A stretch of DNA of 64,000 bases, from contig OU015503.1 in assembly GCA_907164885.2 (NCBI GenBank), positions 123,789,056 to 123,853,055 on the forward strand, written 5' to 3'. The notes under the pieces were generated by a model. It worked only from the letters and a program-made list of their open reading frames with translations. It did no database searches and was not told the DNA's origin. A program made the translations under genes and the position numbers. Source of the stretch: Dolomedes plantarius (taxonomy: Eukaryota > Arthropoda > Arachnida > Araneae > Dolomedidae). Shown piece by piece: positions 47,290 through 60,077 of the stretch (its first letter is position 1; every line of letters begins with the position of its first letter).

Positions 47290-47740
47290 ACAAAGTGTTA
47301 CAAATTATGTTCTCGATTAATTACATTACTGAGCATTTTAAATTTATTGCAATTAGAGCACGAGGTTCCTTAGCCATCCTCATTCTTTTGTCCTGGAAAA
47401 TTAAAAGGACGTGCAGCGATTTCATATATTTCGGTTTCTAGGGATGTCCACAAAACTACTGATATCGGCCCTATCGATAATGGATTATCCATATTGATAT
47501 ATTTTTTTGGCCCTGATATTCATTTTAGTTATCCGTTATTCAAAAAATTTCATCGTTATTTATTAAGTTTAATACCCCGAGAAATTCCGAGATTAAAGCC
47601 GGGTTCACAGGGAGTCGTGAAACGGGCGAGAGCACTAGCTCGTGTGAACCATCGGTAGTGGGAATCGACCTTGAATAGCCAGGTCGGGGAATCTCCGATT
47701 GGTTGGAGTGGGCACGACCGCTTCAGTCGTATTCATACCG
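47290..47740. other. No gene recognised
   Basis: Contains GGGTTCACAGGGAGTCGTGA near 47602, similar in style to Harbinger terminal sequence, just upstream of the MADF pseudogene. No other feature. Confidence 0.4.
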
Positions 47741-47752
47741 AAAAGGAGACAA

Positions 47753-48745
47753 CATGTCGGTGTATAAAATGAGTAATGCGCAGGTGATGACGTCTGTCGA
47801 GTTGTATCGCGAAAAGGAATGTTTGCGGGAAAGTAATTCCGAAGCGTACAAGAACCGAGATGCAAGAGACGAAGCACTGCGAGAAATATTTAGTAAAATG
47901 AACATGGATGGCTTTGGAATCCGTGAAGTGGCACAGAAGATAAAAAACATTGGATCTTCCTATTATCAGAAAAAAAAATTTCGGAGCTTCTGCTGATGAG
48001 TTATATAAACCTAGGGTTCCATGGTTTTCAATAGTGCATTCGTTTTTAAAAAAGAACCCGGAAAGGAAGGTAACCGAATCAAATCTGGATTCAAAAGTTC
48101 AAAGTGGCTAGATCAGGGGTTTCCAACTTACAAGTGTCCAAGGGCCGCAATCGAAAACACCTGTCTAGTGGCGGGCCGCAATTTAATCAGGACCATACCC
48201 AGCACTTTTTTTCTTGAGAGAGGGTTTTTTGGAGGATTTGTGTATAGTATGTACTATGAAATTTTTAAAAATTCGAGGATGAACCTCCAACAACGACCTT
48301 GATTATAACTGGCCAACTTTCGTTAAATTACACAGACATGCACAAAAAAAGTCAAATAAGAAGTGGATATTTAAATAAGTGGGGGGGGGGGGTATGAAAT
48401 AGAACATGAGTGGACACCCTACTTTTCATGGAATTCGAGGAAAATCAATCTTTTTTGTAAATGAACAGCATTTGAAAACAATATAGATTTTTACAAAAAC
48501 ATTTTTCGTTAACTAAAAATATCTAAATTGATGCTGCAAATTATTTTCCCTGAAGTCTTCGCGGGCCGCAAAAAAAGTCACCGCGGGCCGCATGCGGCCC
48601 GCGGACCGCCAGTTGGAAACCCCTGGGCTAGATGAAACAAATTCTGAAATGGATGACCCTCCAGGCGATAGCTCGTCGAATGAAAGGGGGATGGGTGAAA
48701 CGTTTAAAGTTCCTACTTTGCATCAGGCCACTTCATAAAAAAAAA
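47753..48745 (+). pseudogene. MADF-domain protein pseudogene, split by an hAT
   Basis: ATG 47753 opens a MADF (Myb/SANT-like) domain: VELYREKECL, SEAYKNRDARDEALREIF, GFGIREVAQKIKNI. A frameshift in the A-run near 47973 ends the frame; the next frame continues GASADELYKPRVPWFSIVHS and KVTESNLDSK. An hAT element at 48114-48625 follows. Beyond it the remnant continues with DETNSEMDDPPG-like sequence. MADF proteins serve as host regulators and as the second protein of PIF/Harbinger transposons; Harbinger-like sequence nearby favours the latter, by inference. Confidence 0.75.
48114..48625. mobile_element. Non-autonomous hAT inserted in the MADF pseudogene
   Basis: Ends CAGGGGTTTCCAACT, perfectly inverted, with exact 8-bp duplications GGCTAGAT at 48106-48113 and 48626-48633. 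Subterminal GGGCCGC/GCGGCCC motifs. 512 bp, no coding. Confidence 0.95.
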
Positions 48746-48956
48746 GGCGCCTTCAAGATGTGCTCCGCCTTCGCACACTATAGTTACCTCTCACGCAATT
48801 CAATTTTGTAACTTTTTTAGACTCTTCGGGTTGTAAATAAAACATGCCAAATGAATGCGGTGTACAACTTGAGACTCAACCAGTCATATACTGATTTGAA
48901 ACAGCTTCGTATTATAATAATGAAAATGAATTTGAAACCCTCAAAAGGAAAAAAAA

Positions 48957-48957
<1 letters not shown>

Positions 48958-49026
<69 letters not shown>
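48958..49026. repeat. (AT)n microsatellite
   Basis: About 68 bp of uninterrupted AT dinucleotides. Confidence 0.98.
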
Positions 49027-49030
<4 letters not shown>

Positions 49031-50076
49031 GTAGAAAAATAATTACATAACATCTTTGTAATTAAAATTTTGGCTGAAGTACGATATTCATAAAAATTTC
49101 ACCGCGGCGACCAACCGTACTCGCTCCTTTCATGACGCGCAGGAGGGTGTATATAAAAAGTTATTTTATACACAAAGCAGAATTACCAGAATATGGTGAA
49201 GAAATAACAATACAGTTCAGCCCACTTTTTCTTTACAGTAAAACATTCAATGAGAAATGGAAAAATTAGTAGATGTGCTTGAAATTCTGATGACGACAGT
49301 CAACAGCAAAACAAGGCTTATTACATTATATAATATAATTGAATATTGATGGATAATTATATAAATATAATTATCACATATATATAATTTTTGTAATGAA
49401 CGAGATTTTTTCGAAATGAAACGTTTTCTTTTTCGCTTCGTAATAAATGATAAATGAATTCATAATTTTCACGCTTTGTTTGTACATTTAAAAGATCTTT
49501 TCCTATTGTAAAATCTTTGTTTTCAGAATAAAAAAAGTTTAAAAGTGGGAGTGGTGGGTGATTGCTGTTAATCAGTGTAATATAATTTAAAATTTATTTG
49601 AAAAATTTTGTATTTTTTGATATCTCTATCATTAAAAAATATATATTCTAATTTTCTTACATTTTCAATTTTTTACTATCCATTTTTTAAGATTGATAAT
49701 AAAAAATTTAATTTATTTGTGGGGGGGGGGGGGGGGTTGCTCAAATTTAAGTACTTTCATTAAAGTTCGAAATTTTTTTAAATGACGTTTCTGCATTTCA
49801 ACAAAACTTTGCAAACAATTTTATATATCCCGACTTCGGCACGTGTTTCTCATTAATTTTTAGAATTTTGTATATTTTGCGGAAGTGAATATTCAAGGCT
49901 TCTAAATTAAAGTTTATTCTTAAAAATGCTCCATGGACTTGTATTATATTCACAGTGCCAAAGAGCCCTTAACAAATGTGCATGACTAAAGAGAAATGCT
50001 GGCAGTTTATGACTTTCTTTAAAATTGACTGATTGGAACTGTAAACATTTTTACAGTTCCGATTTGCATACACTAA
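49027..50076. other. No gene recognised
   Basis: AT-rich, with a run of about 15 G near 49722-49736. No coding similarity or element ends seen. Confidence 0.5.
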
Positions 50077-51049
50077 GGCTTCGTTCACACGATACGGTTG
50101 CGGTGTCAACCGAAAGCTGTGTTCACACGATTCGGTTTTCCCGTCCTTTGCAATCATTGCAGTGTAGTCTACTTTGCAGGATGCACGTAAATATCTCTCT
50201 ATCGTTGTCGTCGAAGCAACATTAAAAAAATTTATAGAATGTATTGGGTACGTCCTATTTTGAGGGACAGATATTGTCTGGGATCTTTTCACACGCTTAT
50301 GAATGAATTAAGAACAGATTAATCGGAAAATTTTCAACTACTTCCGAATGACGATACATACATTTATTAAGTTAAAACTACATTTATTGAGCTTAAAAAA
50401 AAGTGGGGTAGTTTAAAATCGTTATAACTCGAAATATCTGTCGAATTTCAATTTTTTTCATTTAATTAAACAGAAATATGTTTTAATTTCGATTCAGCGT
50501 TTTTTAAAATATTAATTTTTGAAAAAATTAAAAATATTTAGAGAATAAAAAAAAATATATATGTAACTTTTTTAAAAAAAACTATATTTTCAAAAGTAAA
50601 TATATTTTTCAAATTTGTTGAATCAAAATTAAAGTAAAATAAAAGACGTGTTCCAAGTTTGAACCATTTATCTTTAACGGTTCTTGACTTATAACAATTT
50701 AAAGATGAGAAATGGTGAAAAAACCCATCATGCAGAAAACGTATTTACAGGTTTAAACAAAGATATAACAAATAATAATAATAATAATATCTCCTGTTCT
50801 AATTAAGATATAAACATGATTTAAACGTCGTTTATAGCGTCATTTAAAGTAAAACATCCTTATGTTTTGTCCCAAATGGCCGGTCTTTCTTCAACCAAAG
50901 AAATTAAAATTTCTGTGTCGATTTTCCCCATTTGTAAAAATGAAAATTCACTGCAAAAAAACAACTAAAAAAATCACTTCAAACAATCACTTCAGTAGCT
51001 AGATCGGCACTAGTGTACGTTTCCTTCAAAATAACACAAGCGTCTACAG

Positions 51050-53020
51050 ACAGCAATCTAAATCCGGCATAAGTTTCGTTTTGCTCCTACTGCCATCTGT
51101 TGACTTATATAAGAATCTTTTTATTTTATGATTTTATTAAATACAAATGTAATATGATTTTATTAAATACAAAAAGTGGATCTTGGAGAAAACTAATTCT
51201 TGCAAGGGTGTTACAAAAGTAGCGACAAAATCTGTAAATAAGAGGATGCAAACTGCATTAAATTTAGTTACTACATTAAAAGAGAATATAAACCGTTATT
51301 TGGTTCATCTTGGCAACATTAAACATCAATATACACAGGCGTAGCAGATTTAAAGAAAAATCTACAACCTAATTCAGTACTAATACATACAGACTTCGGT
51401 GAAAATTACTGTTGTAAGTATAGTGAAGAAATCCAATCAGTATACTTTGATGTAGTTCTCAAACAAATTTCATTGCACAAAGATGCGCAACGAAACTGTG
51501 TTCTTTACCAGACACAAAAGGATTCGTTAACATTGATTCCTTTTGCCACTGCAAGCAAATGACACATCGGCCACCTGGGCTCATCTACAGACCATTTCAA
51601 AATATTTTTTAAAGAACCAGCATTCAATTAATACTGTTCATATGTTAGGTGATGGACATTGTACACAATACAGAAACAAAATGTTTCATTTGTTAAGGTA
51701 ACGCACACAAGATTGGTTTCCCAGCATCCATAACGTGACATGGAATTATACAGAGGCAGGCCATGGGAAAGGTGCACCTGACAGCATAGGAGAAACTTTT
51801 AAAACGCACAACAGATATAATTAATTATAGCTGAAAGTAAAGATGTCAACACATTTGAAACTTTAATCAAAAATTTAAGGTAAGAATGTACAGGAAGCAA
51901 GATATTTCCAATTGATGATGACATGATATGTAAAGCTGATAATATGTTAGCAAAAGATTTAGAACCATGTTTGAGCAAGATTCATCTGATTGTATATACT
52001 TCAGCACATACAGTACTGGACTTTCATTCACTTTCTTGCTTTCAGTGCAAGATTTTCAAATGCACTTATTTTCGATTAAATTCTGAAAATAAAAGTAAAA
52101 AAATCTACAAAGAAAGATCAAAAGGTCAAAAACGCTAAATACAAAGTTGGTGAGTAGGTGATGATAAATTATGATAAAACACTATATCATGGAGATATCC
52201 TATTAGTAGACGTCGAAAACTTCACTATAAATGTCATGGTTTCAACGGGAAACTACAGATATGCATGACCCTCAACAAAGGACATTCATGTTTACAGCTT
52301 GATAGGTATAAAATATGAACTGCCCCAGCCTACACCTTGTAATAGCAAAGAAAGCCAATATAAATTTCTTGATAAATAATTTTACATGTGCCTATTTATG
52401 GATAAAATTTTTACTATAATTAAATAAACCATTATGAAAATAATGTAATATTCTTGCCTACTAATAATTACATCAAAAAAAGCTTGTTATATGAAAATAG
52501 TCAACTTTGATAGTGATCTGTCATTCCTTCATACTTCAGCACCATTCCCTTATTTATTCAATAATTTAGCATAAAAATGTAACCACATTAAAATAAATTT
52601 TTACATTTTAAAAGTTTGATAAATTTAAAATTTGATTTTTAAAAATTATATGTTAAAGCAAATTTAAATTATTGCAATTTAAAACTTTAAATTTTTTAAT
52701 TTATGCAACTTAATTTTTTTAATTAAAGCTTATTAGATACATTTATTTTCTAATTAATAAATTAAAATTTTAAAAATTAAAATTACTGTGGATATTTGAA
52801 GAACGTAAATTTAAAATTCAATAATATACTTATTTCAATTTATTCATTTATTTATTTTGTTAAAATATCTTTAAATCCTGTGTTATATATGTAATTCAGA
52901 TTTTAAAACATACTACATTACGTAGAAGTAGAAAACAAACTTTTAATAAAAAGATTCCTATATAAGTCAACAGATGGCAGCAGGAGCAAAACGAAACTGA
53001 TGCTGGATTTAGATTGCTGT
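51050..53020 (+). mobile_element. Inner element with about 75-bp inverted repeats and a DFSENY/GHGKG-type protein
   Basis: Left arm from 51050 (ACAGCAATCTAAATCCGGCA) and right arm to 53020 are inverted copies over about 70-75 bp, including ATCTGTTGACTTATATA. It lies wholly inside the Harbinger-like element. No convincing target duplication at the junctions, so exact ends are uncertain. Confidence 0.7.
51171..52140 (+). pseudogene. DFSENY/GHGKG-family protein, copy 1 (N-terminus missing)
   Basis: Begins mid-protein: KYKKWILEKTNSCKGVTKVA, then after frame changes HTDFGENYCCKYSEEIQSV (about 51390), GDGHCTQYRNKMFHLLR (about 51650) and NYTEAGHGKGAPDSIG (about 51747). This is a multi-copy, unnamed family I know from arthropod and other animal genomes, usually annotated as uncharacterised. 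The conserved D, H and E residues suggest a nuclease or transposase fold, but I cannot assign the superfamily. Several stops and frameshifts. Confidence 0.75.
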
Positions 53021-53399
53021 AAAATAACCGAATCGTGTGTACTCCCCCTCTCAATTCTATATGCCAATGGCATCCGAAACGGCGGCGCGGCATCCGGTTT
53101 CGGTAGACAAAATCGAACGACATGTGCTTCCGATTCGGTTGTCCTCCCGTTTGCGTTTTTCGACCGCAACGTGTGAACAGAGAAAACAAAACAAGACGAT
53201 CAAAAAACCGAAACCGTAACGTGTGAACGAAGCCTAATCCAGCGAGCTGTGTAAGCACTCACAAAGGGTACTACAACATAATAAATGCACTAGAAATAAT
53301 TATGCACGCCTGTAAAAATGAATACTAGTACCAAAACGATTACAAAGTGCCACAAATATTTCGCTTGTGTCCTTGTTTAATCAATTGAACACTTTATTT

Positions 53400-53632
53400 T
53401 ATATAAATAGGGTGGATTACGAGGAGTGGTTCAACACTTAAATTTCTAAAGTTTGTCTTCTAATGCGGAGGCACATTCGCCTTTTGTTATTCACAGTGAT
53501 TTACTGGCTACTTCATTATGGGTGCACCATCTAGGTGGCCAACATTGCTCTCTACAACCAAGCCTTATTCGGGATTTGAACCGAAGCCCACTGTGTGGCA
53601 GCTCAGAACGCTAGCCACTACCCTATTATAAA
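53400..53632 (-). repeat. tRNA-derived SINE
   Basis: On the reverse strand the head reads TAGTGGCTAGCGTTCTGAGC (A-box-like, about 53607-53620) and GGTTCAAATCC (B box, 53572-53582; one mismatch to the tRNA consensus). A non-tRNA body and an AT-rich tail near 53400 follow. A body fragment recurs at 32265-32335. Confidence 0.7.
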
Positions 53633-53939
53633 GCATTGAAAATATTTAAAACAAAAACATGAACTTAGATGTCAGACCTTTCTAATAGAAAGTAATTAAC
53701 TCTTATACTTTGTTACTTTAATATATAAAGTTCATATAGAAGTTTCCAAATTTTTAAAACTTAAAATATAGAATTCACTTAAAATCTTTTTTTAAAAATT
53801 AGATTCATGGGTCATTCTCTGAAAAGTGCCAATTTCTTGTCCCAGTGGTCTCGAGGACGTATTTTTTAAATTACAAAAAGAAGAAGTGATTTAATATATC
53901 AATATTAATCAGGGATACATATATAAATTGTGATTATTT

Positions 53940-55315
53940 GCTTTCAAAATGGAAATATAATATCAGATACACAACAGCCAACCTGTAGCAAGAATTCCAG
54001 ACACATCCCTAGCTAAAGTTGGACGTCAAAGATCAAAGACTGTTCGAGAATTAAATGAAACTAAATGTCAACTTTCAATTCAAAAGGCTCGAGCTGATAG
54101 GTATAAGAAAAGATATCTATGACTGGTAAGTAAAAGCAACGAAAGCAGCATTTCTCCCTGTGGAAAGACAGAGAAGTTCCTAAAAAAAAAAAGTATCACT
54201 AGTTGTTCGAAAAAGATTAATATTTGGCGAAGCTTTGCATTCACAATTAAAAGCAAATTTTAAAACATTTGGGAAAAGCTACAAATTAAGATGATTTTAT
54301 AGTGCTTTAAGTGGGAAAAATTTTTAAAAATATAAAAGGTTGTTCTACGACAAATCTTTTTTAAGGTACAAAGGATTCTTTCGACCATATGAAACCTTAA
54401 GTAAATTTCATGATAAACAGTTACACTACGGTAAAATTCCAAAAAAAAAAAAAAAAAAATTATAAATGACATACGGGAATTTTTTGAAAGAGATGATGTT
54501 TCAAGAATGTGTCCTGGAAAAAAGATTGTAAGTAAAGAAACAAAAGTGAGTTCTAAATAACCCAATTTAAAATCTGCATATAAAATTAGTAAGTTCTGTC
54601 AGCTACAAGATCAGTTAGGCAACATTTTGTGGATTACAACTATTCTGGGCCACAGGACCAAAGGTTACTGATAGAGAAACATACAAATGTATGTTGCATT
54701 CAAACATGGAAATGCTTATATCAAAGATGCATAAAGAAAATATTATGTATAACACACAAAAGAAGTTGCTAAAGATATCTGTTGTAATGAAAGTGATGAA
54801 TGTAAATGTCTATTAAGGAAATGTGTCATTTGTAAAGATAATTAAGAAAAATTTAATAGTTTTGAGCCAGAAAAAGATGTGAAATACAAAAAGTGGATCT
54901 TGGAGAAAAGTAATTATTCTTGCAAAGGTGTAAAAAAAGTCACAACAAAACCTGTAAAGATGGAGATACAAACAACAGCATTAAATTTAGTAACTGAATT
55001 AAATTATAATATAAACCATTTTTTTGGTTCACCTTGGCAACATTAAACATCAATATACAGCCATAGCAAATTTAAAGCAGAATCTACAACCTAATGCAGT
55101 ACTTATATATATAGACTTCAGTGAAAAATTACAGTTGTAAGTATAGTGGAGAAATCCAGTCAGTACACTTCGGTGGAGCTCGTGAACAAATTTCATTGCA
55201 CACAGGTGTTCTTTGCCAGAAAGAAAATGATTTGTTAACGTCGATTCCTTTTACCACTGCAAATAAATCCCTCAGGCATGCCATGTCGGCCATAACAGGT
55301 ACAATTTAGATATTA
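53940..55315 (+). pseudogene. DFSENY/GHGKG-family protein, copy 2 (N-terminal two thirds)
   Basis: Starts with a basic coiled region (RQRSKTVRELNETKCQLS, ADRYKKRYL), then fragments corresponding to ERDDVSRMCPGKK-like sequence, GPKVTDRETYKCMLHSNMEM (about 54660), KYKKWILEK-like (54882), GNIKHQY (about 55035) and CKYSGEIQSVHFGGAREQIS (about 55140). It overlaps copy 1 over about 54882-55300 and supplies the missing N-terminal half. It ends before the GHGKG part. Many stops. Confidence 0.75.
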
Positions 55316-57017
55316 AATTTTGATAAATATAGCAAAAATCCAATAATACATTCAGCCAATAAATAAAAAAAAATTGAATTTTTTTCATATTTCATTTTCT
55401 TCCTTTTCAACGAATAGAATCAGGAAGAGAGCTTACCTCTAATTATTCATATCTAGATTATGGGTCTTATGCCAGGCCTGAGTGCATCTGGTACATCAGT
55501 TTACCTTGACCAGTATTTTTTAATTCTAATTTTTTCAAATCAATATTTAAAATTTATGTTTTTAGTTAATTTTGTACTTTCTCCTAAAATATTTAAATTT
55601 TGATCTTAGTTTTAAAAACTGATTTATATATTTAAGAAATATTTTAAACATTAATTTTTGCTCTAAAATTTCATTGGTAATACTTTTATCATCTATTTTC
55701 TCATTTTTCTATAAACTTTGAAATAATCTTGCTACAAGCTTTTTCATTTATGTACTTTTATTTATTTTTTTTTACTAATTTTGTACTTTTATGTGTCTTT
55801 ATATTGAAGTATTTACATGTTTATTTTATAATTGTATTTACTTATTTTTTAAAATAAAATTCTAACATTTTGAATACACTGTTTCTCTGCAACAGTTTCT
55901 ACACGATATTCCACAATGTGTTTTTGCACTGTTCAAATTTTTATACCTATTAATACATTTTGGTGACTACAAATATTTAGGATATTTTAATTATTTATTT
56001 TACATTAATGCTGTATTCAATATATTTCTTTCTGAAGTATTCTAATTTTGTTTATTATCTACTTACTGTTGAATTGTCATACAACGTGTTGATTGTCAGG
56101 CTAAAGTTTTAAAATAGTAAGAAATAGTATTTGCCTAAATTTCTCATTAGGAGAACTCCACTTGGCAGAGTTTGACAACTTTTCGCCGGATGACTTAGGA
56201 TATAGAACTCCTCCTCGAATATTTTATCTTTCACAGTAATAATTAACTGCATTGATTATTGTAGTAATTATGCAGTAATTAACTAAATTGTATTCCAGAT
56301 TGGTACAGATGTAGTATAACTTTTAGCAATCTCTTGAAATCGTAAAGGGTATAATTTTAATAGCATCGACCTGAAGGTAATAATGATAATATGATTTACT
56401 GAAAACTACAAACCATATCTGAACGTGCCTCCATTTAACAGTTTATTGGTTTATGTATTGTGTTAGCATTTTGCTTCACAAGAAAAATAGCGTAAAATGT
56501 AGAAATCAAACATGATATTTTCATCATCTTAAACAGTTCAGTCATACAATACAGAGAAAAATACCATTAAATAAAACTTACTCTAATAGTTATTTATTTT
56601 TCTAGCATCAAACTCAATATTATATCAGTCCGTGACCAATTTTTAAAGGGTGCGGAAGTTTATCGCTAAGGGTACCACTTTTTTTAAATTTTATTATTAA
56701 TCAACACAGAATACAGAATTCAAAACAAGAAAGAACTAAGAGCTTGGGCTGAGACTGTTGCCACCAGGAAGCTATAAGAAGTACCAGATTAATTAAGGGA
56801 ATTCAAAGAGGAGGAGCGTCACAGTCACTGGGTACGTCACTTTTCAAATCTGCTGTAGATCACGTGATAATTGAAAGGCAGAAAGCAGAAGCCGTTCCTA
56901 CGCGTTTGCACGTGTTTTTGGACGATACCTTCATTTTGAGTTAAATAATTTAAGTTTATTTATAAAATTTCTCATAAAAACTGTATGTAACAGATATTTT
57001 AACTCTTTTTATCAATA
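55316..57017. other. No gene recognised
   Basis: Very AT-rich 55.3-56.6 kb, somewhat less so near 56.7-56.9 kb. No coding similarity or element ends found. Confidence 0.5.
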
Positions 57018-58216
57018 CAGTCGAAACCGCTTAATGGAATATCGGTTAAAAGAATATCCCGTTTAATGTAATAAATTTTCAATGTACCAAACCGTAGTAA
57101 TTTGTTTCTGTGTTAAATTTCGCGGTTAATGGAATATCATGTTTTGAAGCTATCCCGCTTAAAGGAATAATTTTTAGCCATTCCGACATCGATCTTTTTT
57201 CTATTTCCCATACTTTTCAGAATTTTACTATCGATAATAATTGTCAAGCCCATAAAGTCGACGTAAATCTGGAAAATGTAGCACTTCATTTTTTGCCTAC
57301 GAATACTACAGCTATTTCACAGTCAATGGACCAGGGAATTAGTATATCACTTTTTAAGAGGAATTATAGAAAAGAAGTCGTTAAAAAGATCATAGCCTGC
57401 ATAGATGATACTAGTGGATTTTCTATCAATAGATCAACTAGTAAAATTATTAGAAACATTTCAATTCTTACAACTGTTCATGATGAATCATGGAATAATA
57501 TTTCCTCTGAAGCAATTAAAAATTGTTTCGTAAATTGTAAATTTTCAACAGACGTAACAAATGATGAATTAAATGATGAAAGAATAACAAACGCAAATGA
57601 TTTACCACCAGAAGGAATGACAGAAGAAAATGTTTCCAATTTTGTAAACTTCGACAATGACTTGGAAGAAATGTGGTGAAACTTCAGACCCTCAACTAGA
57701 TCAAAGCGAAGTCGATGAAGATGAATTTGACGAAAAATATAAGAAACCTTTAAAAAAGTTCCTTCACATGTTGAAGTTAATAACGCTTATGATATTATAA
57801 AACATTTCTTGGAAATGAAGGCAAATGCAGACTTTACTAGAAAATCAAATAACAGATTTACTGCATTCACAGAACAGTAAACAGTCTAAAATATTCGACT
57901 TCTTTAGCGACAAATAAGTAACATTGTAATTATTTTCCGAAAATTAAGGGAAATATTTATATTCTACAACAAAATAGCTCATTTTTCATTAAATTTCTAA
58001 ATTTTAATGTGTTTAAAGTGTTTCCTTTAATTAATAGATTGTAAATTATAATAGTTTAAATATGCCTTTGGTTTAGGTAATTTTTAATGCTTTCTTGGTT
58101 TAATTGTTCTTTTAAACATTGTGGGCGTGTCAATGTGATCCCTGATAATGGAATATCCCGCTTATTAGAATAATTTTTCGTGGCAAATTGGCTATTCCAT
58201 TAAGCAGGCTCGTATG
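57018..58216 (+). mobile_element. Tigger/pogo-type element, internally deleted
   Basis: Left end CAGTCGAAACCGCTTAATGG after TA at 57016-57017. The right end, reversed, is CATACGAGCCTGCTTAATGG, diverged but alignable over 18 bp, followed by TA. TTAATGGAATATC-type motifs recur at both ends. Only the C-terminal transposase half remains. Confidence 0.85.
57195..57700 (+). pseudogene. Tigger transposase C-terminal half
   Basis: Reads IDNNCQAHKVDVNLENVALH (second catalytic Asp context), FLPTNTTAISQSMDQGI, then FKRNYRKEVVKKIIACIDD and an acidic tail to the stop at 57677-57679. DNA-binding domain and first catalytic Asp are absent. A continuation in other frames to about 57880 is visible. Confidence 0.87.
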
Positions 58217-58774
58217 TACATCGTAAGGTTTAAGAGAATATAATCACTCTTTCGTTGAGAGTTCTGTCATTCGAAGTGAGTACATCTTTTTTTGACAGAG
58301 TGTTCAAGCATGTATTTTCGCATGAATATTTGAAATAAACTCGTTTTGTCACAGATGTTCAAGGTTTTTTTCCTTAAATTATTTTTATTGATCAATATCA
58401 TGTCATCCTTTTTACTTATTTTGCGTCTGTATAAATGGTACGATGCGTTAAAGTACTGTATGGACCAGTAGCGTACGTAGAAATTTTCAAAGGGGGGTGT
58501 TATAGTCCAGTCAAATTAGGTTTTCATTTCGCATTAAATGAACGGATTGAGATTTTTTCAGGAATGTGTAGGGGTTGGTCCCCTGAACAACGCCTAATAA
58601 AGTCCCCTCGATTTCAGGCGCCGCGGGGGGTGGGGTTGTCCAAAGGTCACTTTTTTCAGTTTTTGGCGTTTATCTCGAAAACGGTGCATCGCACAGAAAA
58701 TTGTCAAATGCAAAAATTAAAGCTTATAAAATTCCCTTCCAAATGGTATATCCATGTTTGTACCCAAGTGTTAC

Positions 58775-60077
58775 CGTAGACATAGACATGGTACATTAAC
58801 GAGGCACCAGAGAGCAGGGCTCCATATCCCCGGTATGGATAATTTTTTGTGGCTATATTTCCGTTCTCAGGATTAAAAGAAAAGTGTTGACTTGAAAGTT
58901 AGAATAATAATAAAAATATTAATAATAATAATAAATAAATAAAAATAAATAATACTAATACTAGCAAAAAATAAATAAGTAAATAATGTGGCAGGTTTTA
59001 TTTAAAAAAAATTACGGTGGCAGACGATTAAGCAAAAATTAGTAAGGATAGTCTTGAGGTCGATCCATCAAAAAAAACGCAGCTCAGAACCAGAAGCAAC
59101 GGCAAATGTAAATTAAAATTTAGAAGAGGTTGGAGGGAGAGTTAAGAAAGGGGAAGGAGACCAGGGCGAATAATCAAAGTTGCCTTAGGATGCCTATAGC
59201 ATTCCCTTGGGTCGTAGTCGGGAGGTTAGCTATTTCTTCGTTGTCTATTGAATATAATCTATTGTAGAACTTAGATGCGAGATCTTTAATGTGTTACCGA
59301 ATGGGTTCGATTCTCAGATCTCTGTGAATAAGTACGTTTTTAAGGTACCAGGGCGCCTTCCTAATACCGCGGAGTGTTTATTTTGAATTGTCTGCAATCG
59401 CTGGATATGGGTGTCAGCCGCTGAGCCCCAAACAGGAACGGCGTACAACAGGATGGGACGCAGTACGGTTTTATACAAGAGTAGTTTGTTATCTAAACCC
59501 TTTTGATTCTGGTACAGGAGGTGGGCGATATCCTTACGGGCTTAAAAAAATTTCTAATGTTATGTTCAATATTTTTCTTCCACGTCAGTCGACTATCGAG
59601 GTAAATTCCTAGGTCCACCAGAAGACTTTGTCCACAAGAAGACTTGTAGTACAAAGGAGGAAGTAAGAAAGCAAACAAAAATGTATAAAAGTGTCACTTT
59701 AGCTCAGATCATTTTGGAAAACTTATATATCACACCATATGAAAAAGAATAAGTAGTTCAGTTACTTCAGACCTCAGTAGAAATGGCCCTCTCTCTCAAA
59801 GTGAACCAGTTGATTGCATACTGTGACCGGAGGAGGTGGAATTCTATTGTAACTGAAAAAAATAGCTTTAGATTTTGAAGGACTTAACTTGAGCCTCCAC
59901 TGTTTGAACCATCTTTCAAGAATTCCAATATGTCTCTGTAGGAACTTGTGCATATATTTAACATTTTGATGCTTAGGTAGTATTGCCGCGTCATCCGCAA
60001 ACATGGCTAGTGTAGTGAATGGAGAGTTAGGAATGTCATTCATAAAAATATCAAAAAGGATAGGTGCTAACTTAGAG
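58775..60077 (-). mobile_element. Jockey-like LINE, 5'-truncated, inserted in the left inverted repeat
   Basis: Flanked by CCCAAGTGTTAC at 58763-58774 and 60078-60089, a 12-bp target duplication of the kind LINEs make. Coding is on the reverse strand. 5' truncated within the reverse transcriptase. No poly-A tail is seen at the 3' side. Confidence 0.9.
59150..60077 (-). pseudogene. LINE reverse transcriptase fragment
   Basis: Reverse strand from 60077: GSKLAPILFDIFMNDIP, TTLAMFADDAAILPKHQ (the catalytic xADD box), then LVHFEREG. After a 153-bp foreign segment (59631-59783) it continues LGIYLDSRLTWKKNIEH, YAVPVWGSAADTHIQRLQTI, and, in shifted frames, a C-terminal region to about 59150. The fingers and 5' palm of the reverse transcriptase, the endonuclease and ORF1 are missing. 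Confidence 0.9.

Larger units (their letters stand above)
50077..53234 (+). mobile_element. PIF/Harbinger-like element containing a second inverted-repeat unit
   Basis: Ends GGCTTCGTTCACACGATACG and, reversed, GGCTTCGTTCACACGTTACG, flanked by TAA at 50074-50076 and 53235-53237, as for PIF/Harbinger. GTTCACACG(A/T)T repeats recur inside both ends. Near 50240-50310 codons read MYWVRPILRDRYCLGSFHTL, the start of a Harbinger transposase, then stops. The middle (51050-53020) is a different unit. Confidence 0.82.

Noticed and set aside
53037..53258. A GC-rich exon near 53.0-53.25 kb with open frames on both strands
   Set aside because: The GC-rich sequence is the right end of the Harbinger-like element (GTGTGAACGAAGCC terminus), not a conserved protein.
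58435..58779. A 114-codon host gene at 58.4 kb
   Set aside because: The frame lies in the long terminal inverted repeat, and its mirror occurs at 63450-63764, so it is repeat sequence.
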